Notes under the pieces: generated by a model | Seen by the model: only the letters and a program-made list of their open reading frames with translations | Database searches by the model: none | Told to the model about the DNA's origin: nothing | From: Erythroxylum novogranatense | Lineage: Eukaryota > Streptophyta > Magnoliopsida > Malpighiales > Erythroxylaceae | Reading direction: 5' to 3' | Assembly: GCA_029891385.1 (NCBI GenBank) | Contig: CM057234.1 | Span: forward strand, 19,020,350-19,084,349 | Length of the DNA: 64,000 nt | In this document: one piece after another, positions 56,351-64,000 of the stretch | How positions within the stretch are numbered: the stretch's first letter is position 1 | Layout of the letters: each line of letters opens with the position of its first letter | Made by a program: the position numbers and the translations under genes

Positions 56351-56902
56351 TACTTGACCTAAACAGAATTTAGAAGAAGCTGTGCTCTTGGTCTCAATAA
56401 TTGCCTTGTACCTGGATGGAGTTATTTCAAATGAATGACTAAGGAATCATTCTTTCTTTTGGCGGAATTCATTCTCCCGCTGTACTAGATCATAGTTGCC
56501 AGTCGAGTTTGAAGATTTAAGTTAATCACACAATGCCAATGGGAGCCTATAACTCTCTTCTCAGGATCCATGACAAAATTTTGATAGACAGAGAACTCCT
56601 GACTGAAATGCTTTAGAAGCCAGACGTTGTTTCTCCCTTCCAAGTGCATGAAGGATTTAAACAGCAAAGACAGTGGTGCCCTTTTTCGTATAAATAAGGT
56701 GGGATTGACCCATTAAAACTTAATGGTTTCTGTTCCAGCGAGGTAGGCCATTAATGGTAGTGACCAAACTTCGAAATTGTTGATATCAGTTCAGAAAGAT
56801 CTAATATCGATAAGATAGTATATGAATCTGTAAAATGTATGTTGAGCTTTCGTGAACATTTAACAAATGAAAAATGGATCACTTCCTTTCTTCTTTTTTC
56901 TT
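56351..56902 (+). other. SAG101 3' flank
   Basis: This should contain the 3' UTR and polyadenylation site; AT-rich stretches such as gtataaataagg (about 56687) are possible signals. I see no further gene and no LTR, so Copia-3 seems to have lost its 5' LTR. Confidence 0.5.
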
Positions 56903-59900
56903 CTATAGGCTGCAAATTCCATATGAGACATTTAAAAATATTAGTTTTTTCATTTGGAGAGTCCAAATGAAGGTCATTCTCACCCATAATCGATTGAAGA
57001 AGGCTTTAGACAGGAAATCAAAGAAACCCAATTTTATGACCGATAAGCAATAGGAGGAGTTAAATGAAAAGACACTTTCAGCTTTCCAATTTGTCTCTCC
57101 AAGGAGGTGCTTTGTAAGGTGGTCCATGAAACCACTACTACCGAAATTTGGTTAAAGCTCGAGTCCCTGTACATGACCTAGAGGCTAGCAAACGAACTCT
57201 GTCTCAAAGAGCATTTGTACACGTTCAATATGGCTGAAGGTACTCGTATTCAATCTCATCTTGATGAGTTCAATTCAATTGTTACTGGCCTAGAAAATTT
57301 AGATGTTATAGTTGATGATGTGGACAAGATTGTTTTATTGGTTTTCTTTTTACCATCTACCTATAAACACTTCAAGGAGATTATGTTATATGGAAATAAT
57401 GACACGTTGTCTTTTGAGTATGTTAAGTCCAACTTGTTGTCTAAGGAAAAATATGACCTTAAGGTTCATTAGGATGATATAGACGAGGAATTGTCTTTTA
57501 TGGATAGAATAGTTAAAAAAGGGAGTACAATTAAAAAAAATCTAGGTCAAAATCTAGGGGATGTAATTCTAAGACTTGTCATTATTGCAAGAAAATCGAG
57601 TATGATATTTCTGAGAGTTATAAATTAAAAAATAAAAAGGAGGGAGACGAAAAAGGAAAGCAACCTCAAGCACCTACTGTTGAAGCTGGTGTTGCTAACA
57701 TTGAGTCTGATGGTGATATATTGTCGATTTCATCTTTTGAAAAGGGGAGTACGACTGAGTGGATTTGAGATTACGGTTGTACATACCACATGCATTCTCA
57801 CAGAGACTGATTATCCACTTATGAACTTATTGACCATGGAGTTGTCTTGATGGGTGATGATGCCCAATGCAAGGTTGTTGGAATAGGTAGTGTATAAATC
57901 AAGACCCATGATGATTGTATCAGGACATAACCAATGTGCGACATATTCTTGATATGAAATGTAACATAATTTCCTTAGGCACACTTGAGTCACTTGGGTG
58001 TAAGTATTCAATTGAAAGTGGAGTTTTAAGGGTAATTAAAGGTGCCTTGGTCATTATGAAAGGTAAAAAGTATAGTTGCCTTTGTGTCTTACAAGGTTCG
58101 ACTATCACAGGTTCAACTGCTATGTCCACATCTTCATTATCTAATAGTGATCTCACTTGTCTATGGCATATGCGTCTAGGCCATATGAGTGAGAAAAGTA
58201 TCAATTTGCTGAGCAAGAGAGGCCTTTTCAGTGTTGATATGGGTAAATTAGAATTCTGTGAGCATTATGTTTTTGGTAAGCATAAAAGGCCAGCTTCTCC
58301 AATACTACACATTGTACCAAAAGTGTCCTTCATTACATTCATTCAGATCTTTATGAACCTTCTAAAGCTTCCTCTATTGGAGGGAAATGTTATATGATGA
58401 CCTTGATTGATGACTTCTCCCACAAGGTTTGGGTTTATTTCTTGAGGTATAAAAATGAAGTTTTCCTACTTTTAAGAAGAGAAAAGCCCTTGTTGAGAAC
58501 CAAATTGGGAAGAAGGTAAAGAAACTCAAAACAAACAATGGATTAGAGTTCTATGAAATAGATTTCAAGAATTCGTCACTTAAGCTGGAATTGCTAAACA
58601 TAAGATAATGGTTGGTGAGCCTCAGTAGAACAGTGTTGCAAAACAAATAAACAGGACTCTCGAGGAAATTTGGTCAGGTAATCATGTTGATTACTCTAAT
58701 TTAAATTTTTTTGGATGTCTTACATATGCACATGTTAATGATGGCAAACTAGCACCTAAAGCTAAAAATACATATTTATTGGTTATGCTTCTGAATCCAA
58801 AGGATATTGTTTTTGGTGTACTGATCTTGAGTCACGCAAATTCATTCTTACTAGAGAGGTGACATTTAATAAAAATGCATTACTTTCTTCTAGAAAAGAT
58901 TCTAGTTCTTCTACTAGTACAGGTGCTCAGTAAGATACCAGTGAGAAGCTGGAGTTAAAGGTGAGATCGTCACCTCCTCTCAATGTCGACGCTTTTAGTT
59001 CCCTCTGCTACTTAGCCTAGCGATGCTAATGACATTCATGATATCTCTAGTACTACTACTCCTGTTTCACATCAACAAGAGTATCAGTCAAGATCATCCT
59101 AGGAGAATTATTCAAAAGCATGCTCGATACACTGACGATGATGACCATTTGGTTGCTTGTACACTCTCAGTTGCATAAGAAATTCTTGAAGGCATTGAAC
59201 CTTTTTCTTATTATGAAGCTATTTCTTATGTTGATTTGTCTAAGTGGCTAATGGCAATGAATGAAGAAATTGAAAATCTCCATAGGAACGATACTTAGGA
59301 TTTGTGTGAGCTTCCCAAATACAAGTGACCATTGAGTTGTAAATAGATTTACAAGAAGAAAGATGGCATCCCCGGGCTTGAAGAAGCAAAGTGGAAAGCA
59401 CGTTTGGTTATTTGTGGCTTTGAACAAATGGAAGGTATTGATTTTAACTAAAATTTCTCTCCTGTTGTTCGTTATACGTCCATTCATGTGCTTTTTGCTT
59501 TTGTTGCTCTGCTTGATTTAGAGTTGGAGCAACTTGATGTGAAAATTGCTTTTCTACATGGAGAACTCGATGAAGAGAGCTGCGTGAAACATAAAGTGGA
59601 TTTTGTTGTTCCTAGTAAGGAGCGTTGAGTTTGTCGCTTGAAGAAATCTATTTATAGGCCTAAGCAAGTTCCAAGACAATGGTACAAAAGGTTTAATACC
59701 TTTATGATCAGGTAGACCTTTACCAAATGCCAATATGAGAACTGCGTCTATTTTTAACAATATATAGATGGGTATTTTGTGTACTTGTTTCTTTTTGTGA
59801 CAAGTCTTTAATCGATAATTTGAAATCTCAACTCAGTAAGGAGTTTGAGATGAAAAACCTTGGTGTGGTAAAAAAGACTCTAGGCATGGAGATATAAAGA

Positions 59901-60994
59901 GTTCAACAGGCTAGGAAGTTATTTATGTCTCAAAAGAATAATATTTAGAAAATTTTTGACAGATTTAAGGAGGCTCCTGTAAGCTTGCCTTGACGCCTCT
60001 TGCTGCTCATTTCAAGTTGTAATATGATCTTTGTCCAAAGACGGAGGAAGAAATAGAACGTATGTCAAGTGTTCTATATTCTAGTGATGTTAGTAGTCTC
60101 ATGTATGTCATGGTTTGCACTAGACCTAATCTGGCATATACAGTTATCATGGTGAGCCATTTTATCCATAATCTTGGCAAGGTTCATTGGGATGTTGTCA
60201 AATAGATCTTTCGATATCTAAATGGTTCTTCAGATCTTGGCTTGGTGTTTGATATGATCAAGGCAACATCAAATAATGTTGTCGACTTTGTGGACTCTTA
60301 TTACAATGATGACTTTGATAGATGGAGGTCTCTCTCTGGTTACATCTTCACTTTAAGTTCCGTTGTTATTAGTTGGAAAGCATCATTGTTATTTATAGCG
60401 ATTTTGTCTACTATAGAGGTAAAGTATATTGTAGATACAAAAGGTGTAAAGGATGTTACTTGGTTGTTTGGTCTTATTATCGAACTTGGTGTCACACATG
60501 ATACTATTATTATGTTTTCAGATAGCCAGAGTGTTATTCATCATACTAAGAACAATGCCTATCACTCCAAAACTAAGCATGTTAGTGTAAAGTACCACTA
60601 CATCAAAAACAATGTTGCCGCTGGAGAAATTGTTGTGAAGAAAATTCACATGTCTGATAATCCTACGGATATGTTGACCAAGTCACTACCTATCGCTAAG
60701 TTTAAGCATTGTTTACACTTAGTCGATGTTTGTAGCATTTGATTACCCTTCAGGGTTTTATATAGCGATAAGTAACTCGTCAAATTTAAATCAAGGTGGA
60801 GATTGTTGAGTTAGTGGCTAAAATTCTTCCACATCAACCTAAATCAATAAATTTGTGGCTACAAATGTTAACTTATTTGCTAAAAAATCTAAGGTCGAAC
60901 TTCTCAAGCCAAGTATATAATGCTCAAATCAATGCAATGTTATTGGGTAGACAATGCAACCATTTATGCCAACTTTGAAGACAAATTGTTTTCT
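56903..60994 (+). pseudogene. Copia-3, strongly decayed element without 5' LTR
   Basis: Plus strand, in order: gag with FFIWRVQMKVILTHNRLKKA (about 56930-56990) and HLYTFNMAEGTRIQSHLDEF (57210 on); a zinc knuckle remnant CHYCKKIEYDISESYKLK that has lost its His and last Cys; a protease remnant DYGCTYHM; pre-integrase LWHMRLGHMSEK; integrase start LIDDFSHKVWVYFLR, then a deletion; reverse transcriptase ARLVICGFEQMEGIDF and LEQLDVKIAFLHGELDE, with the YVDD stretch missing at about 59795; RNase H and the KSLPIAKFKHCL end at 60242-60742. There are dozens of stops. Confidence 0.88.
60804..60994 (+). repeat. Head of Copia-3 3' LTR, cut by element D
   Basis: TGTTGAGTTAGTGG follows the purine tract aaggtggagat (60793-60803). 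After 191 bp it is interrupted by TGTAACACCCC of element D; the rest would lie beyond D, outside the window. Confidence 0.75.
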
Positions 60995-61924
60995 TGTAAC
61001 ACCCCGTCACCGATGGGAATGTTATATTAGTAAATTGGGACGGGATAGGGTTTTACCGCACATTATCGACTGAGTATTCTTTTGGCCTCTAATTGTAGAG
61101 GAATGAGTCCTTTGGTATATGCACATATAGGTACATGCATTCATGACATTTTCCCGACTTTTGATTTGTGAATGTGATAGGAATTGTGATTTGTGAGATA
61201 GTTGGGATTTATGGGGAATTATAGAATATTTGGGTTTAAATGATTGAATTGGAACTGTTTAGAGTAATTGCCAATTGATAGTGATTCTTCGAAATTTTTC
61301 TGGAAAATTCGGGAGAAAAAGTCCGGACCGAAAATCCTCCGAGTAATGGGTCGATTGACTATATAGTGCTAGAATAATGGGTATATGGCAATGGAAAATT
61401 TAGATATATGATACTGGAATTTAATATGGTGAGTCATTGAAATTTGGAGATGAATTAGACCGGAAATAAAAGTGAAAGAGAAAGAGGTTTGAGGATAAAG
61501 ACTAGAGGCTTAAGTGATTAACCTATAAATGCTTTAGGTTTCAAATTGAAGAAGGAAAAAAAAAAATCCTCTTTTCCTTCCTCCTAGGGCATGACAGTTT
61601 CGTTTCTCCTCCTTCCTTGATGATTTGCGACTTTTCCTTCGAGATTTCGATTGCTTGTTTCTCCCTACGCGAAGCCTTGTTTGATGCTTAGCGAGGATGA
61701 GTTTACCGTGTGTGTTAGAGAAAGGGGAAGAGTTTGAGAGATTTTTGGAAATTCCAGAGATCGGAGGATTTAAGCTCGATGTGGTAAGTTTATGGGTTTA
61801 ATGTTGTTGATTTGTTAGCTTAAGGCATTCATAGGGTTTATTGTGTAAGTTTGGATAGTGTCTAGTGATTTATTACTGGTTTTAGAGAGAGAAAGAGGGA
61901 AAGAAAATCGGAGAAGATGAACCA

Positions 61925-62140
61925 GGGCCGCACGTCGCGACGAGAAAAATATTTAGACGTCGCGACGAGGAAACGCTTAGACGTTGCGGCGAGCGTAAAA
62001 TATTGACGCCGCAACGAGCCTCTCCCTCACGTCGCGGCGAGCCCGAAGGAAACGTTCGCCGTGGCGAGCGTTGTTTCACGCCGCGACGAACGACCCTTAC
62101 ATCGCGGCGAAAGGTCCTTGGTCGCGGCGAGGGACAGTTT
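61925..62140 (+). repeat. CpG-rich tandem patch in LTR D
   Basis: About ten variants of acgtcgcgacgag / gccgcgacgaa at irregular spacing of 15-30 bp. It is the densest CpG cluster in the window. Confidence 0.8.
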
Positions 62141-62779
62141 CCTGAAATGAAATGATTTAGTTTTTGGGGCATAATTAATTGTGTAGACCTCCAATTGAGG
62201 TGATGTTTGATTCGTAATGATCTAGAGAATGAGGTCTACAAATGAGGAAAAGAATGAAGGTTTGAAATTAAATTTGAGAATCTCGATTTGTGAAAGAAAG
62301 TTAAGAATTTGATAGTAATTGCATCCTTGGGATTATTCTTTGTTAATTGGGTTTTAATGTGAGACTTTGAAAATAAATCCAATGCTAGTGGGAATTTTAG
62401 AAATTGTGCATAGCAAATTTGATCTAGAGATTAGTGATATTGCTTTTGAGGTCATACCCTAGCGAGTATGACATGATAATTGACTGGATATTAGAATTGA
62501 AATTGGGGAGTTCTGTATCATGTTATTGAATTGGAAATGAGTCATTAGTGATCGATTAAGTGGAAAAATAGAATTCGTCTAAGAAAGTGGAATATGGGAA
62601 ATAGCATCGGGAAAATCATGAATAGGCATCGTACATCTGTTATTGAGAGCATGTGCATCATCGAATTATAAGTAACTGTGCATTAGTAATTGGAAACTAT
62701 TTGATTGTTATAGAGGCTCCGATGGATCGAGGTTCCACGGATATTGCTGGGACTTCCAGGCTGTAGCTCGGAAGTACAG

Positions 62780-63424
62780 GTGAGTAACCTAGTTAGTTCC
62801 TCAAATTCCTGATTGTCTAAATGCTCTATGTGAATTACTTGTCAATGTGAATTGCATGATTACTGAAATGTATATGATCGAATTGCATGCTTCTACTGTA
62901 TGGGATTGGACTACTGCAAGACATTGGGAATTGAAATACTGGGCTTTTATAGCCATATCACTGAATTACTGAACACTGCATTACATGCATAAAGGCATGA
63001 TCAGATAATGAACGTTGTGACCCAAGTCGCTAATATCACTGAATGAACCTCGAGCTATAACACTGTACTGACCGGGCCTTGAGTCCGAGGGGAGAAATCA
63101 CACGCGGCCCACTGCTGAATACTAAATCTTGTTGGCGCTTGGGCACAACACTGAATAACTAAAAAAGAGTCACATATGCATTGTATACACATGACTGATT
63201 GATTTGTGACACTTACTGAATTATGTGATGGCATGAGAGATTGCAAATTGTTACATGCTACTGTAAATTGTTGTATAATACTGTAATTTGTTATATGATA
63301 CTGTTAATTGAATATTACTGTGCCATGCTATACGCAATCTGCGTAATGAATGATTTGAGTGAACCATCGATGATGGTTTCTCATTGAGTTTGCAAACTCA
63401 CCCAACATTGCAATTATTTTTCAG
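62780..63424 (+). other. Intron-like segment in LTR D
   Basis: 645 bp, acag|GTGAGTAACCTAG to attatttttCAG|G. It contains one actgggcttttatagcca unit (about 62937), aaccatc-gat-gatggtt and the perfect 14-bp palindrome gagtttgcaaactc followed by acccaacattg just before the acceptor (about 63360-63405). Confidence 0.55.
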
Positions 63425-63916
63425 GGATCGAAGAGTACCCCGTTGGGCACAAGAGTATGGTTACCGAGTGCAAGTCAAAGTTTAAGATCGGGATCAGTGC
63501 ACGTCTGCATTAGTGTAGTACTGTCTTATGTGTATTGAATTTCTGCAAATTTCACAGATTAGTGATTTGTATTCAGTGGGCTAGAATGGTTTAGTGTGTG
63601 AGTGATTTGTGATTTCTGAAATGGTCAAAGATGACGTTGAGCCCAGTTGGGTCACGCAACTCTGTATATGAAATGGGTGAGCACTATTGAGTGCCTTTTT
63701 ATGACTGAGATTGTGTCATATTGAAAAGGTTTTTGTTTTAAATCGGGGCCAAATTAGTTACTGATTTTCGCGCATGCGATTGATCTTTGTAAAAAGAGAA
63801 GTGTTTTTTCGAGTTTTGAACTGCAGTGATTGCTCTAGTACGCCACCCTTGCGGGACGCGAGCTCAGATATCACCATTGATATCGGGCTCGGGTCTGGCG
63901 GGAGTGGGGTGCTACA

Positions 63917-64000
63917 TTTGTGGTATCAGAGCCCAGAAGTACGATTGTACATGGGCATTTTGAAATTTGTGTCAAGTTACCTGCATTTAAATCATGTCAC
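63917..64000 (+). mobile_element. Primer-binding site and start of element D interior
   Basis: tggtatcagagc at 63921-63932 is a perfect initiator-Met tRNA primer site, four bases after the LTR end. The rest of the element, including any gag-pol, lies beyond the window. Confidence 0.85.

Larger units (their letters stand above)
60995..63916 (+). repeat. 5' LTR of Gypsy-type element D (2,922 bp)
   Basis: Starts TGTAACACCCCGTC and ends GGGGTGCTACA, inserted in the Copia-3 LTR (left flank tttct). Parts: TATA-like ctataaatgc (about 61523), pyrimidine-rich leader, donor gtg|GTAAGT at 61784, CpG-rich patch (61925-62140), 66-nt exon-like segment 62714-62779, intron-like segment 62780-63424, LTR end. 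It lacks most of the ~185-bp units, which explains its shorter length. Confidence 0.88.

Noticed and set aside
60242..60742. Intact RNase H gene
   Set aside because: It is only the open tail of the decayed Copia-3 pol. Upstream parts are full of stops and deletions.

Overview
This is a plant nuclear segment, most likely from a eudicot. It is AT-rich, has almost no long open frames, is filled with nested LTR retrotransposons, and carries one intact intron-containing gene. That gene encodes a SAG101-type member of the EDS1/PAD4/SAG101 immune family, which is known from eudicots and absent from grasses. I see no bacterial-style operons, tRNA, rRNA or CRISPR array.

Layout. 1-9818: two long Gypsy-type LTRs in opposite orientation (A1, plus, 457-4722; A2, minus, 5640-9818) around about 0.9 kb of decayed internal DNA. 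9819-20945: a second long-LTR family (B): a truncated minus LTR (B1) and, 32 bp away, a plus element whose interior is almost wholly deleted (13416-20945). 20946-27506: pieces of one old L1-type LINE on the minus strand, cut by a 4.07-kb solo LTR (E) and a 1.08-kb PIF/Harbinger-like element. 28440-48460: a minus-strand Copia element (Copia-1, own length about 7.2 kb) with TATAT target duplications. It contains a 12.86-kb chromodomain Gypsy element (C, Tekay-like, TAACT duplications), which in turn carries a 0.73-kb hAT-like element in one LTR. 49054-56350: the SAG101-like gene (four coding exons, 583 codons), with a young antisense Copia element (Copia-2, TTGAT duplications) in its second intron. 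56903-60994: a heavily decayed plus-strand Copia (Copia-3). 60995-64000: 5' LTR, primer-binding site and first bases of another long-LTR Gypsy element (D).

Order of events from nesting: LINE first; then B elements, E and the Harbinger-like element into the LINE; A2 into B1; Copia-1 just upstream of SAG101; C into Copia-1; hAT into C. Removing the insertions rejoins the LINE reading frame at three junctions (L1 endonuclease, zinc-knuckle and DUF4283-like parts), which supports the reconstruction.

The most interesting signal is inside the long LTRs (A1, A2, B1, B2, B3, C, D, E). All show the same intron-like layout: a GTAAG-type donor after a TATA-led leader, a 62-67-nt internal exon, a second donor (GTGAGT in A/C/D/E, GTGGGT/C in B), then 0.57-0.96 kb rich in short hairpins and a pyrimidine-rich CAG acceptor preceded by a small hairpin and ACCC. 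The LTRs also share a degenerate array of about 185-bp units. This looks like a spliced leader built into the LTR itself. It is an inference from consensus sites and needs RNA evidence.

Functionally, only SAG101 is likely to encode a working protein. Every retroelement coding region seen here is broken.
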